A stretch of DNA of 64,000 nt from Balanoglossus misakiensis (GCA_040954595.2 CM082582.2:372001-436000), one strand, 5' to 3'; positions 37,462 through 51,985 are shown, counted from the stretch's first letter. Translations and numbers: made by a program. Notes: a model not told the origin generated them from the letters alone.

Positions 37462-39508
37462 AATACTACATTTATCAGATATCAGCTAATTTTGGACAAT
37501 CATCTAAAATCTAAATCATCTTTTCATATTTGGATATCTGATGATGTATGAAATTTCCATTATATGTAAAAATGGTGCTGATTATAAAAATGCACTCTGA
37601 ATGAGCTGATTTAATACAAAATTGCGTTTTATTCGTTTTTGCACCAAAAAGGTCATTTTTAGGCAAAAAATTCTTAATTTTTTTAATTCGGTGACCTGAT
37701 CATATATAAACAATTGCTTGTATGTTAAAAGTTTTTATGACTTTTAAAAGCAGTGACACTGGCGGCATTCAACACGAAAATAACAATTTTAGCCACAATT
37801 TGGTCAAAATGGTAAATTTTTGAAAATTACAAAAAATACCTGTTTTCTACATTTTTGGAAATCTGATGGAGTATAGAATGCTCTTCGTATGTATATATCG
37901 ATACAAATTCCATAAAAGACCGTCTAATTTGGCTCACTGCAGACAAAATTGCGTTTTACCAAATTTTCCTTGAAAATGTCATTTTTAGAAAAAAAAATAA
38001 AAAAACCTTTGTTCTTCAAATGTGGTGCCCTGATCATATATGACATGTTGATTGTATGTTAAAACTTTCGACCACTCCAAAAATGCAGAGATATTGACGG
38101 AATTCAAGAAAAAATAGCCATTTTGGCCATATTTTGACAAAATGGTACATTTTTGAAAAATCATAAAAAATTAACTCTTTTTTTCATTTTCAGAAATATT
38201 ATGGAGCATGAAGTGTCGTTCTCTTGTAAAAAGTGCTGCAAATTCAAGAAAAGGCGGTATAATTTGAATCACCCATGACAAAATTGCAATTTTTCGACTT
38301 TTTTTCGAAAAATTGTCTTTTTTACAAAATAAATAAGAATAAATTCTTTTCTTAGTTTCAAACGGGTAGAGATACTTTCCACACGGGTTTTCTAACATTG
38401 AATTCCCGTTCATCAACTCAGATTTCCTACAGCATAAGTCGGCTAAAACCCTGACACTCTAGAGCAGAAACAGTTGCACACTGGTAACGTTGAACAAGTC
38501 GATTTTTCTACGGCCTGGCTCGGCTAAATCTCCGTCACAATATGACAGACACTAGCGTACGTTAGCAACGGTGATCAAGTCAGATTTTCTACGGCATGGG
38601 TTGGATAAAGCCCCGGCACTCTAGAGCAGAAACACACGTACAGAGACCACGTTGATCAAGTCTGATCTCCTACGGCTTGGCTCGACTAAAACCCCGGCAC
38701 ACTATGACAGACACTAGCGTTCGTTAGCAACGTTGATCAAGTCAGATTTCCTTCGGCATGGCTTGGCTAAAGCCCTGGCACTCTAGAGCAGAAACACGCG
38801 TACAGAGACCACGTTGATCTACTCACATTTCCTTCGGCCTGGCACGGCTGATGCCCCGGCACTATATATAGGACACAGACTGGCGTAAGTTAACAACGGT
38901 AATCACGTCGGGTTTCCTACGGCCTGGCGCAGCTGAAGCCCCGGCACTCTAGAGCAGAAACAGGCGTACATTGACCACGTTGATCAAGTCAGATTTCCAA
39001 CGGCGTGATTCGGCTGGTGCACCGGCTCTATATGACACAGACTGGCGTAAGTTATCAACGGTGATTACGTCGGATTTCCTACGGCATGGTTTAGCTGAAG
39101 CCCCGGCACTTTAGAGCGGAAACACGCGTACATTGACCACGATGATCAAGTCAGATCTCCTACGGCCTGGCTCTTCTAAAACCCCGGCACACCATGACAG
39201 ACACTAGCGTTCGTTAGCAACGGTGATCAAGTCGGATTTCCTTCGGCCTGGCTCTGCAAAAGACCCGACACATTAGTACAAAGACGTTGGCTAAGTCGGG
39301 CAAACCGAAGAGGGAAAGTCACAGCGGGTCAACACTCGACATTTGTTCGGGTAGGACTGCATTATTGCCTGTCAATTTATAGAGAAAGCCCTAATTTAAC
39401 CAGGGCGTTTCAAACACCGACGTTATTTGGGGGCACGGCCTGCAGTACTGCCGGGTAAGCTGACATCGGCGTACCGCATATAATGTAGGGGGGGGGACAG
39501 AACGGTTC
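37462..39508 (-). repeat. Satellite unit, 2,047 bp
   Basis: G9 tract. Has TTTCCAACGGCGTGATT and GGCTCTTCTAAAACC in the GC block, shared with the next unit. Confidence 0.93.
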
Positions 39509-41560
39509 AATACTACATTTATTAGATATCAGCTAATTTTGGACAATCATCTAAAATCTAAATCATTTTTTCATATTTGGATATCTGATGATGTATGAAA
39601 TTTCCAATATATGTAAAAATGGTGCTGATTATAAAAAATGCACTCTGAATGAGCTGATTTAATACAAAATTCCGTTTTATTCGTTTTTGCACCAAAAAGT
39701 TCATTTTTAGGCAAAACATTCTTTATTTTTTTAATTCGGTGGCCTGATCATATATAAGCAATTGCTTGCATGTTAAAAGTTTTTATGACTTTTAAAAGCA
39801 GTGACACTGGCGGCATTCAACACGAAAATAACAATTTTAACCACAATTTGGTCAAAATGGTAAATTTTTGAAAATTACAAAAAATACCTGTTTTCTACAT
39901 TTTCGGAAATCTGATGGAGTATAGAATGCTCTTCGTATATATATATCGATACAAATTCCACAAAAGACCGTCTAATTTGGCTCACTGCAGACAAAATTGC
40001 GTTTTACCAAATTTTCCTTGAAAATGTCATTTTTAGAAAAATAAAATAAAAAAACCTTCGTTCTTCGAATTTGGTGCCCTGATCATATATGACATGTTGA
40101 TTGTATGTTAAAACTTTCGACCACTCCAAAAATGCAGAGATATTGACGGAATTCAAGAAAAAATAGCCATTTTGGCCATATTTTGACAAAATGGTACATT
40201 TTTGAAAAATCATAAAAAATTAACTCTTTTTTTCATTTTCAGAAATATTATGGAGCATGAAGTGTCGTTCTCTTGTAAAAAGTGCTGCAAATTCAAGAAA
40301 AGGCGGTATAATTTGAATCACCCATGACAAAATTGCAATTTTTCGACTTTTTTTCGAAAAATTGTCTTTTTTACAAAATAAATAAGAATAAATTCTTTTC
40401 TTAGTTTCAAACGGGTAGAGATACTTTCCACACGGGTTTTCTAACATTGAATTCCCGTTCATCAACTCAGATTTCCTACAGCATAAGTCGGCTAAAACCC
40501 TGACACTCTAGAGCAGAAACAGTTGCACACTGGTAACGTTGAACAAGTCGATTTTTCTACGGCCTGGCTCGGCTAAATCTCCGTCACAATATGACAGACA
40601 CTAGCGTACGTTAGCAACGGTGATCAAGTCAGATTTTCTACGGCATAGCTCGGATAAAGCCCCGGCACTCTAGAGCAGAAACACACGTACAGAGACCACG
40701 TTGATCAAGTCTGATCTCCTACGGCTTGGCTCGACTAAAACCCCGGCACACTATGACAGACACTAGCGTTCGTTAGCAACGTTGATCAAGTCAGATTTCC
40801 TTCGGCATGGCTTGGCTAAAGCCCTGGCACTCTAGAGCAGAAACACGCGTACAGAGACCACGTTGATCTACTCACATTTCCTTCGGCCTGGCACGGCTGA
40901 TGCCCCGGCACTATATATAGGACACAGACTGGCGTAAGTTAACAACGGTAATCACGTCGGGTTTCCTACGGCCTGGCGCAGCTGAAGCCCCGGCACTCTA
41001 GAGCAGAAACAGGCGTACATTGACCACGTTGATCAAGTCAGATTTCCAACGGCGTGATTCGGCTGGTGCACCGGCTCTATATGACACAGACTGGCGTAAG
41101 TTATCAACGGTGATTACGTCGGATTTCCTACGGCATGGTTTAGCTGAAGCCCCGGCACTTTAGAGCGGAAACACGCGTACATTGACCACGATGATCAAGT
41201 CAGATCTCCTACGGCCTGGCTCTTCTAAAACCCCGGCACACCATGACAGACACTAGCCTTCGTTAGCAACGGTGATCAAGTCGGATTTCCTTCGGCCTGG
41301 CTCTGCAAAAGACCCGACACATTAGTACAAAGACGTTGGCTAAGTCGGGCAAACCGAAGAGGGAAAGTCACAGCGGGTCAACACTCGACATTTGTTCGGG
41401 TAGGACTGCATTATTGCCTGTCAATTTATAGAGAAAGCCCGAATTTAACCAGGGCGTTTCAAACACCGACGTTATTTGGGGGCACGGCCTGCAGTACTGC
41501 CGGGTAAGCTGACATCGGCGTACCGCATATAATGTAGGGGGGGGGGGGACAGAACGGTTC
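39509..41560 (-). repeat. Satellite unit, 2,052 bp
   Basis: G12 tract. GC block nearly identical to that of the preceding unit (TTTCCAACGGCGTG, GGCGCAGCTGAAG), indicating a recent local duplication. Confidence 0.93.
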
Positions 41561-43616
41561 AATACTACATTTATTAGATATCAGCTAATTTTGGACAATC
41601 ATCTAAAATCTAAATCATTTTTTCATATTTGGATATCTGATGATGTATGAAATTTCCAATATATGTAAAAATGGTGCTGATTATAAAAAATGCACTCTGA
41701 ATGAGCTGATTTAATACAAAATTCCGTTTTATTCGTTTTTGCACCAAAAAGGTCATTTTTAGGCAAAACATTCTTTATTTTTTTAATTCGGTGGCCTGAT
41801 CATATATAAGCAATTGCTTGCATGTTAAAAGTTTTTATGACTTTTAAAAGCAGTGACACTGGCGGCATTCAACACGAAAATAACAATTTTAACCACAATT
41901 TGGTCAAAATGGTAAATTTTTGAAAATTACAAAAAATACCTGTTTTCTACATTTTCGGAAATCTGATGGAGTATAGAATGCTCTTCGTATATATATATCG
42001 ATACAAATTCCACAAAAGACCGTCTAATTTGGCTCACTGCAGACAAAATTGCGTTTTACCAAATTTTCCTTGAAAATGTCATTTTTAGAAAAATAAAATA
42101 AAAAAACCTTCGTTCTTCGAATTTGGTGCCCTGATCATATATGACATGTTGATTGTATGTTAAAACTTTCGACCACTCCAAAAATGCAGAGATATTGACG
42201 GAATTCAAGAAAAAATAGCCATTTTGGCCATATTTTGACAAAATGGTACATTTTTGAAAAATCATAAAAAATTAACTCTTTTCTTCATTTTCGGAAATAT
42301 TATGGAGCATGAAGTGTCGTTCTCTTGTAAAAAGTGCTGCAAATTCCAGAAAAGGCGGTATAATTTGAATCACCCAAGACAAAATTGCAATTTTTCGACT
42401 TTTTTTCGAAAAATTGTCTTTTTTACAAAATAAATAAGAATAAATTCTTTTCTTAGTTTCAAACGGGTAGAGATACTTTCCACACGGGTTTTCTAACATT
42501 GAATTCCCGTTCATCAACTCAGATTTCCTACAGCATAAGTCGGCTAAAACCCTGACACTCTAGAGCAGAAACAGTTGCACACTGGTAACGTTGAACAAGT
42601 CGATTTTTCTACGGCCTGGCTCGGCTAAATCTCCGTCACAATATGACAGACACTAGCGTACGTTAGCAGCGGTGATCAAGTCAGATTTTCTACGGCATGG
42701 GTTGGATAAAGCCCCGGCACTCTAGAGCAGAAACACGCGTACAGAGACCACGTTGATCAAGTCTGATCTCCTACGGCTTGGCTCGACTAAAACCCCGGCA
42801 CACTATGACAGACACTAGCGTTCGTTAGCAACGTTGATCAAGTCAGATTTCCTACGGCATGGCTTGGCAAAAGCCCTGGCACTCTAGAGCAGAAACACGC
42901 GTACAGAGACCACGTTGATCTACTCACATTTCCTTCGGCCTGGCACGGCTGATGCCCCGGCACCATATATAGGACACAAACTGTCGTAAGTTAACAACGG
43001 TAATCACGTCGGGTTTCCTACGGCCTGGCTCAGCTGAAGCCCCGGCACTCTAGAGCAGAAACAGGCGTACATTGACCACGTTGATCAAGTCAGATTTCCT
43101 ACGGCGTGACTCGGCTGGTGCACCGGCTCTATATGACACAGACTGGCGTAAGTTATCAACGGTGATTACGTCGGATTTCCTACGGCCTGGTTTAGCTGAA
43201 GCCCCGACACTTTAGAGCGGAAACACGCGTACATTGACCACGATGATCAAGTCAGATCTCCTACGGCCTGGCTCGACTAAAACCCCGGCACACCATGACA
43301 GACACTAGCGTTCGTTAGCAACGGTGATCAAGTCGGATTTCCTTCGGCCTGGCTCTGCAAAAGACCCGACACTCTAGTACAAAGACGTTGGCTAAGTTGG
43401 GCAAACCGAAGAGGGAAAGTCGCAGCGGGTCAACACTCGACATTTGTTCCGGTAGGACTGCATTATTGCCTGTCGATTTATAGAGAGAGCCCGAATTTAA
43501 CCAGGGCGTTTCAAACACCGACGTTTGTTGGGGGCACGGCCTACAGTACTGCCGGGTAAGCTGACATCGGCGTACCGCATATAATGTAAGGGGGGGGGGG
43601 GGGACAGAACGGTTCA
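41561..43616 (-). repeat. Satellite unit, 2,056 bp
   Basis: G14 tract. The linker is of the CGATTTATAGAGAGAGCCC type, while its AT block matches the preceding units, so the unit looks mosaic. Confidence 0.92.
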
Positions 43617-45407
43617 ATACTACATTTATTAGATATCAGCTAATTTTGGACAATCATCTAAAATCTAAATCATTTTTTCATATTTGGATATCTGATGATG
43701 TATGAAATTTCCATTATATGTAAAAATGGTGCTTATTATAAAACATGCACTCTGAATGAACTGATTTAATACAAGATTGCGTTTTATTCGTTTTTGCACC
43801 AAAAAGGTCATTTTTAGGCAAAACATTCTTTATATTTTTAATTCGGTGACCTGATCATATATAAACAATTGCTTGTGTGTTAAAAGTTTTTATGGCTTTT
43901 AAAAGCAGTGACACTGGCGGCATTCATCATGAAAATAACAATTTTAGCCACAATTTGGTCAAAATGGTAAATTTTTGAAAATTACAAAAAATACCTGTTT
44001 TCTACATTTTCGGAAATCTGATGGAGTATAGAATGCTCTTCGTATGTATATATCGATACAAATTCCACAAAAGACCGTCTAATTTGGCTCACTGCAGACA
44101 AAATTGCGTTTTACCAAATTTTCCTTGAAAATGTCATTTTTAGAAAAAAAAATAAAAAAACCTTTATTCTTCGAATTTGGTGCCCTGATCATATATGACA
44201 TGTTGATTGTATGTTAAAACTCTCGACCTATCCAAAAATGCAGAGATATTGACGGAATTCAAGAAAAATAGCCATTTTGGCCATATTTTGACAAAAATGG
44301 TAAATTTTTGAAAAATCATAAAAAATTAACTCTTTTCTTCATTTTCGGAAATATTATGGAGCATGAAGTGTCGTTCTCTTGTAAAAAGTGCTGCAAATTC
44401 CAGAAAAGGCGGTATAATTTGAATCACCCAAGACAAAATTGCAATTTTTCGACTTTTTTTCGAAAAATTGTCTTTTTTACAAAATAAATAAGAATAAATT
44501 CTTTTCTTAGTTTCAAACGGGTAGAGATACTTTCCACACGGGTTTTCTAACATTGAATTCCCGTTCATCAACTCAGATTTCCTACTGCATAAGTCGGCTA
44601 AAACCCTGACACTCTAGAGCAGAAACAGTTGCACACTGGTAACGTTGAACAAGTCGATTTTTCTACGGCCTGGCTCGGCTAAATCTCCGTCACAATATGA
44701 CAGACACTAGCGTACGTTAGCAACGGTGATCAAGTCAGATTTTCTACGGCATGGGTTGGATAAAGCCCCGGCACTCTAGAGCAGAAACACGCGTACAGAG
44801 ACCACGTTGATCAAGTCTGATCTCCTACGGCTTGGCTCGACTAAAACCCCGGCACACTATGACAGACACTAGCGTTCGTTAGCAACGTTGATCAAGTCAG
44901 ATTTCCTACAGAATGGCTTGGCTAAAGCCCTGGCACTCTAGAGCAGAAACACGCGTACAGAGACCACGGTGATCTACTCACATTTCCTTCGGCCTGGCAC
45001 GGCTGATGCCCCGGCACTATATATAGGACACAAACTGGCGTAAGTTAACAACGGTAATCACGTCGGGTTTCCTACGGCCTGGCTCAGCTGAAGCCCCGGC
45101 ACTCTAGAGCAGAAACAGGCGTACATTGACCACGTTGATCAAGTCAGATTTCCTACGGCGTGACTCGGCTGGTGCACCGGCTCTATATGACACAGACTGG
45201 CGTAAGTTATCAACGGTGATTACGTCGGATTTCCTACGGCCTGGTTTAGCTGAAGCCCCGGCACTTTAGAGCGGAAACACGTGTACATTGACCACGATGA
45301 TCAAGTCAGATCTCCTACGGCCTGGCTCGACTAAAACCCCGGCACACCATGACAGACACTAGCGTTCGCTAGCAACGGTGATCAAGTCGGATTTCCTTCG
45401 GCCTGGC
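43617..45407 (-). repeat. Satellite unit, truncated at inversion junction
   Basis: Complete AT block and GC block with the anchor end missing; cut in the first GC subrepeat at CGGCCTGGC. The AT-block sequence AACACACAAGCAATTG-type variant (TTGCTTGTGTGTTAA here) recurs, inverted, in the forward remnant that follows. Confidence 0.92.
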
Positions 45408-45414
45408 ATACAAT
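45401..45414. other. Orientation-switch junction 4 (reverse to forward)
   Basis: Reverse GC-block sequence CGGCCTGGC meets forward AT-block sequence CATACAATCAACATG with one shared base at 45,407. Confidence 0.9.
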
Positions 45415-46004
45415 CAACATGTCATATATGATCAGGGCACCAAATTCGAAGAATAAAGGTTTTTTTATTTTTTTTTCTAAAAATGACATTTTCAAGGAAA
45501 ATTTGGTAAAACGCAATTTTGTCTGCAGTGAGCCAAATTAGACGGTCTTTTGTGGAATTTGTATCGATATATACATACGAAGAGCATTCTATACTCTATC
45601 AGATTTCCGAAAATGTAGAAAACAGGTATTTTTTGTAATTTTCAAAAATTTACCATTTTGACCAAATTGTGGCTAAAATTGTTATTTTCGTGATGAATGC
45701 CGCCAGTGTCACTGCTTTTAAAAGCCATAAAAACTTTTAACACACAAGCAATTGTTTATATATGATCAGGTCACCGAATTAAAAATATAAAGAATGTTTT
45801 GCCTAAAAATGACCTTTTTGGTGCAAAAACGAATAAAACGCAATCTTGTATTAAATCAGTTCATCCAGAGTGCATGTTTTATAATAAGCACCATTTTTAC
45901 ATATAATGGAAATTTCATACATCATCAGATATCCAAATATGAAAAAATGATTTAGATTTTAGATGATTGTCCAAAATTAGCTGATATCTAATAAATGTAG
46001 TATT
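45407..46004 (+). repeat. AT-block remnant of a forward unit
   Basis: Begins in AT subrepeat 1 at CATACAATCAACATG and runs through subrepeats 2 and 3 to the anchor. Contains TTAACACACAAGCAATTG and AAAAGCCATAAAAAC, the inverted match of the variant in 43,617-45,407, as expected of a fold-back of nearby sequence. Confidence 0.92.
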
Positions 46005-48057
46005 GAACCGTTCTGTCCCCCCCCCCCCTTACATTATATGCGGTACGCCGATGTCAGCTTACCCGGCAGTACTGTAGGCCTTGCCCCCAACAAACGTCGG
46101 TGTTTGAAACGCCCTGGTTAAATTCGGGCTCTCTCTATAAATCGACAGGCAATAATGCAGTCCTACCTGAACAAATGTCGAGTGTTGACTCGCTGCGACT
46201 TTCCCTCTTCGGTTTGCCCAACTTAGCCAACGTCTTTGTACTAGAGTGTCGGGTCTTTTGCAGAGCCAGGCCGAAGGAAATCCGACTTGATCACCGTTGC
46301 TAACGACCGCTAGTGTCTGTCATGGTGTGCCGGGGTTTTAGTCGAGCCAGGCCGTAGGAGATCTGACTTGATCATCGTGGTCAATGTACGCGTGTTTCCG
46401 CTCTAAAGTGCCGGGGCTTCAGCTAAACCAGGCCGTAGGAAATCCGACGTAATCACCGTTGATAACTTACGCCAGTCTGTGTCATATAGAGCCGGTGCAC
46501 CAGCCGAGTCACGCCGTAGGAAATCTGACTTGATCAACGTGGTCAATGTACGCCTGTTTCTGCTCTAGAGTGCCGGGGCTTCAGCTGAGCCAGGCCGTAG
46601 GAAACCCGACGTGATTACCGTTGTTAACTTACGCCAGTTTGTGTCCTATATATAGTGCCGGGGCATCAGCCGTGCCAGGCCGAAGGAAATGTGAGTAGAT
46701 CAACGTGGTCTCTGTACGCGTGTTTCTGCTCTAGAGTGCCAGGGCTTTAGCCAAGCCATGCCGTAGGAAATCTGACTTGATCAACGTTGCTAACGAACGC
46801 TAGTGTCTGCCATAGTGTGCCGGGGTTTTAGTCGAGCCAAGCCGTAGGAGATCAGACTTGATCAACGTGGTCTCTGTACGCGTGTTTCTGCTCTAGAGTG
46901 CCGGGGCTTTATCCAACCCATGCCGTAGAAAATCTGACTTGATCACCGTTGCTAACGTACGCTAGTGTCTGTCATATTGTGACGGAGATTTAGCCGAGCC
47001 AGGCCGTAGAAAAATCGACTTGTTCAACGTTACCAGTGTGCAACTGTTTCTGCTCTAGAGTGTCAGGGTTTTAGCCGACTTATGCTGTAGGAAATCTGAG
47101 TTGATGAACGGGAATTCAATGTTAGAAAACCCGTGTGGAAAGTATCTCTACCCGTTTGAAACTAAGAAAAGAATTTATTCTTATTTATTTTGTAAAAAAG
47201 ACAATTTTTCGAAAAAAAGTCGAAAAATTGCAATTTTGTCTTGGGTGATTCAAATTATACCGCCTTTTCTGGAATTTGCAGCACTTTTTACAAGAGAACG
47301 ACACTTCATGCTCCATAATATTTCCGAAAATGAAGAAAAGAGTTAATTTTTTATGATTTTTCAAAAATGTACCATTTTGTCAAAATATGGCCAAAATGGC
47401 TATTTTTTCTTGAATTCCGTCAATATCTCTGCATTTTTGGAGTGGTCGAAAGTTTTAACATACAATCAACATGTCATATATGATCAGGGCACCAAATTCG
47501 AAGAACGAAGGTTTTTTTATTTTATTTTTCTAAAAATGACATTTTCAAGGAAAATTTGGTAAAACGCAATTTTGTCTGCAGTGAGCCAAATTAGACGGTC
47601 TTTTGTGGAATTTGTATCGATATATATATACGAAGAGCATTCTATACTCCATCAGATTTCCGAAAATGTAGAAAACAGGTATTTTTTGTAATTTTCAAAA
47701 ATTTACCATTTTGACCAAATTGTGGTTAAAATTGTTATTTTCGTGTTGAATGCCGCCAGTGTCACTGCTTTTAAAAGTCATAAAAACTTTTAACATGCAA
47801 GCAATTGCTTATATATGATCAGGCCACCGAATTAAAAAAATAAAGAATGTTTTGCCTAAAAATGACCTTTTTGGTGCAAAAACGAATAAAACGGAATTTT
47901 GTATTAAATCAGCTCATTCAGAGTGCATTTTTTATAATCAGCACCATTTTTACATATATTGGAAATTTCATACATCATCAGATATCCAAATATGAAAAAA
48001 TGATTTAGATTTTAGATGATTGTCCAAAATTAGCTGATATCTAATAAATGTAGTATT
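46005..48057 (+). repeat. Satellite unit, 2,053 bp
   Basis: C12 tract. Standard ten-copy GC block and full AT block. Confidence 0.93.
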
Positions 48058-49935
48058 GAACCGTTCTGTCCCCCCCCTACATTATATGCGGTACGCCGAT
48101 GTCAGCTTACCCGGCAGTACTGCAGGCCGTGCCCCCAAATAACGTCGGTGTTTGAAACGCCCTGGTTAAATTCGGGCTTTCTCTATAAATTGACAGGCAA
48201 TAATGCAGTCCTACCCGAACAAATGTCGAGTGTTGACCCGCTGTGACTTTCCCTCTTCGGTTTGCCCGACTTAGCCAACGTCTTTGTACTAATGTGTCGG
48301 GTCTTTTGCAGAGCCAGGCCGAAGGAAATCCGACTTGATCACCGTTGCTAACGAACGCTAGTGTCTGTCATTGTGTGCCGGGGTTTTAGAAGAGCCAGGC
48401 CGTAGGAGATCTGACTTGATCATCGTGGTCAATGTACGCGTGTTTCCGCTCTAAAGTGCCGGGGCTTCAGCTAAACCATGCCGTAGGAAATCCGACGTAA
48501 TCACCGTTGATAACTTACGCCAGTCTGTGTCATATAGAGCCGGTGCACCAGCCGAATCACGCCGTAGGAAATCTGACTTGATCAACGTGGTCTCTGTACG
48601 CGTGTTTCTGCTCTAGAGTGCCGGGGCTTTATCCAAGCCATGCCGTAGAAAATCTGACTTGATCACCGTTGCTAACGTACGATAGTGTCTGTCATAGTGT
48701 GCCGGGGTTTTAGTCGAGCCAAGCCGTAGGAGATCAGACTTGATCAACGTGGTCTGTACGAGTGTTTCTGCTCTAGAGTGCCGGGGCTTTATCCGAGCTA
48801 TGCCGTAGAAAATCTGACTTGATCACCGTTGCTAACGAACGCTAGTGTCTGTCATATTGTGACGGAGATTTAGCCGAGCCAGGCCGTAGAAAAATCGACT
48901 TGTTCAACGTTACCAGTGTGCAACTGTTTCTGCTCTAGAGTGTCAGGGTTTTAGCCGACTTGTGCTGTAGGAAATCTGAGTTGATGAACGGGAATTCAAT
49001 GTTAGAAAACCCGTGTGGAAAGTATCTCTACCCGTTTGAAACTAAGAAAAGAATTTATTCTTATTTATTTTGTAAAAAAGACAATTTTTCGAAAAAAAGT
49101 CGAAAAATTGCAATTTTGTCTTGGGTGATTCAAATTATACCGCCTTTTCTGGAATTTGCAGCACTTTTTACAAGAGAACGACACTTCATGCTCCATAATA
49201 TTTCCGAAAATGAAGAAAAGAGTTAATTTTTTATGATTTTTCAAAAATTTACCATTTTTGTCAAAATATGGCCAAAATGGCTATTTTTCTTGAATTCCGT
49301 CAATATCTCTGCATTTTTGGAGTGGTCGAGAGTTTTAACATACAATCAACATGTCATATATGATCAGGGCACCAAATTCGAAGAACAAAGGTTTTTCTAT
49401 TTTTTTTCTAAAAATGACATTTTCAAGGAAAATTTAGTAAAACGCAATTTTGTCTGCAGTGAGCCAAATTAGACGGTCTTTTGTGGAATTTGTATCGATA
49501 TATACATACGAAGAGCATTCTATACTCCATCAGATTTCCGAAAATGTAGAAAACAGGTATTTTTTGTAATTTTCAAAAATTTACCATTTTGACCAAATTG
49601 TGGCTAAAATTGTTATTTTCGTGATGAATGCCGCCAGTGTCACTGCTTTTAAAAGTCATAAAAACTTTTAACATACAAGCAATTGTTTATATATGATCAG
49701 GTCACCGAATTAAAAATATAAAGAATGTTTTGCCTAAAAATGACCTTTTTGGTGCAAAAACGAATAAAACGCAATCTTGTATTAAATCAGTTCATTCAGA
49801 GTGCATGTTTTATAATAAGCACCATTTTTACATATAATGGAAATTTCATACATCATCAGATATCCAAATATGAAAAAATGATTTAGATTTTAGATGATTG
49901 TCCAAAATTAGCTGATATCTAATAAATGTAGTACT
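48058..49935 (+). repeat. Satellite unit, contracted 1,878-bp form
   Basis: C8 tract. One AB dimer is missing from the GC block: the CACGCCGTAGGAAATCTG copy at about 48,560 continues into GTGGTCTCTGTACGCG sequence. A further 2-bp loss is seen at GTGGTCTGTACGAG near 48,751. Confidence 0.9.
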
Positions 49936-51985
49936 GAACCGTTCTGTCCCCCCCCCCTTACATTATATGCGGTACGCCGATGTCAGCTTACCCGGCAGTA
50001 CTGTAGGCCGTGCCCCCAACAAACGTCGGTGTTTGAAACGCCCTGGTTAAATTCGGGCTCTCTCTATAAATCGACAGGCAATAATGCAGTCCTACCGGAA
50101 CAAATGTCGAGTGTTGACCCGCTGCGACTTTCCCTCTTCGGTTTGCCCAACTTAGCCAACGTCTTTGTACTAGAGTGTCGGGTCTTTTGCAGAGCCAGGC
50201 CGAAGAAAATCCGACTTGATCACCGTTGCTAACGAACGCTAGTGTCTGTCATGGTGTGCCGGGGTTTTAGTCGAGCCAGGCCGTAGGAGATCTGACTTGA
50301 TCATCGTGGTCAATGTACGCGTGTTTCCGCTCTAAAGTGCCGGGGCTTCAGCTAAACCAGGCCGTAGGAAATCCGACGTAATCACCATTGATAACTTACG
50401 CCAGTCTGTGTCATATAGAGCCGGTGCACCAGCCGAGTCACGCCGTAGGAAATCTGACTTGATCAACGTGGTCAATGTACGCCTGTTTCTGCTCTAGAGT
50501 GCCGGGGCTTCAGCTGAGCCAGGCCGTAGGAAACCCGACGTGATTACCGTTGTTAACTTACGCCAGTTTGTGTCCTATATATAGTGCCGGGGCATCAGCC
50601 TTGCCAGGCCGAAGGAAATGTGAGTAGATCAACGCGGTCTCTGTACGCGTGTTTCTGCTCTAGAGTGCCAGGGCTTTAGCCAAGCCATGCCGTAGGAAAT
50701 CTGACTTGATCAACGTTGCTAACGAACGCTAGTGTCTGTCATAGTGTGCCGGGGTTTTAGTCGAGCCAAACCGTAGGAGATCAGACTTGATCAACGTGGT
50801 CTCTGTACGCGTGTTTCTGCTCTAGAGTGCCGGGGCTTTATCCAACCCATGCCGTAGAAAATCTGACTTGATCACCGTTGCTAACGTACGCTAGTGTCTG
50901 TCATATTGTGACGGAGATTTAGCCGAGCCAGGCCGTAGAAAAATCGACTTGTTCAACGTTACCAGTGTGCAACTGTTTCTGCTCTAGAGTGTCAGGGTTT
51001 TAGCCGACTTATGCTGTAGGAAATCTGAGTTGATGAACGGGAATTCAATGTTAGAAAACCCGTGTGGAAAGTATCTCTACCCGTTTGAAACTAAGAAAAG
51101 AATTTATTCTTATTTATTTTGTAAAAAAGACAATTTTTCGAAAAAAAGTCGAATAATTGCAATTTTGTCTTGGGTGATTCAAATTATACCGCCTTTTCTG
51201 GAATTTGCAGCACTTTTTACAAGAGAACGACACTTCATGCTCCATAATATTTCCGAAAATGAAGAAAAGAGTTAATTTTTTATGATTTTTCAAAAATTTA
51301 CCATTTTTGTCAAAATATGGCCAAAATGGCTATTTTTCTTGAATTCCGTCAATATCTCTGCATTTTTGGAGTGGTCGAGAGTTTTAACATACAATCAACA
51401 TGTCATATATGATCAGGGCACCAAATTCGAAGAACAAAGGTTTTTCTATTTTTTTTTCTAAAAATGACATTTTCAAGGAAAATTTAGTAAAACGCAATTT
51501 TGTCTGCAGTGAGCCAAATTAGACGGTCTTTTGTGGAATTTGTATCGATATATACATACGAAGAGCATTCTATACTCCATCAGATTTCCGAAAATGTAGA
51601 AAACAGGTATTTTTTGTAATTTTCAAAAATTTACCATTTTGACCAAATTGTGGCTAAAATTGTTATTTTCGTGATGAATGCCGCCAGTGTCACTGCTTTT
51701 AAAAGTCATAAAAACTTTTAACATACAAGCAATTGTTTATATATGATCAGGTCACCGAATTAAAAATATAAAGAATGTTTTGCCTAAAAATGACCTTTTT
51801 GGTGCAAAAACGAATAAAACGCAATCTTGTATTTAATCAGTTCATTCAGAGTGCATGTTTTATAATAAGCACCATTTTTACATATAATGGAAATTTCATA
51901 CATCATCAGATATCCAAATATGAAAAAATGATTTAGATTTTAGATGATTGTCCAAAATTAGCTGATATCTAATAAATGTAGTACT
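49936..51985 (+). repeat. Satellite unit, 2,050 bp
   Basis: C10 tract; anchor preceded by GTACTGAACC. Near twin of the next unit (shared GTCGAATAATTGC, ATCACCATTGATAAC, AGCCAAACCGTAGG). Confidence 0.93.

Larger units (their letters stand above)
30679..45407 (-). repeat. Satellite array segment 4, reverse orientation
   Basis: Minus-strand anchors are at 31689, 33748, 37461, 39508, 41560 and 43616. Spacings are 2059, 3713 (2.38-kb class plus a 1,332-bp transposon), 2047, 2052 and 2056 bp. The segment ends within the first GC subrepeat at 45,407, where forward AT-block sequence follows directly. Confidence 0.96.
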
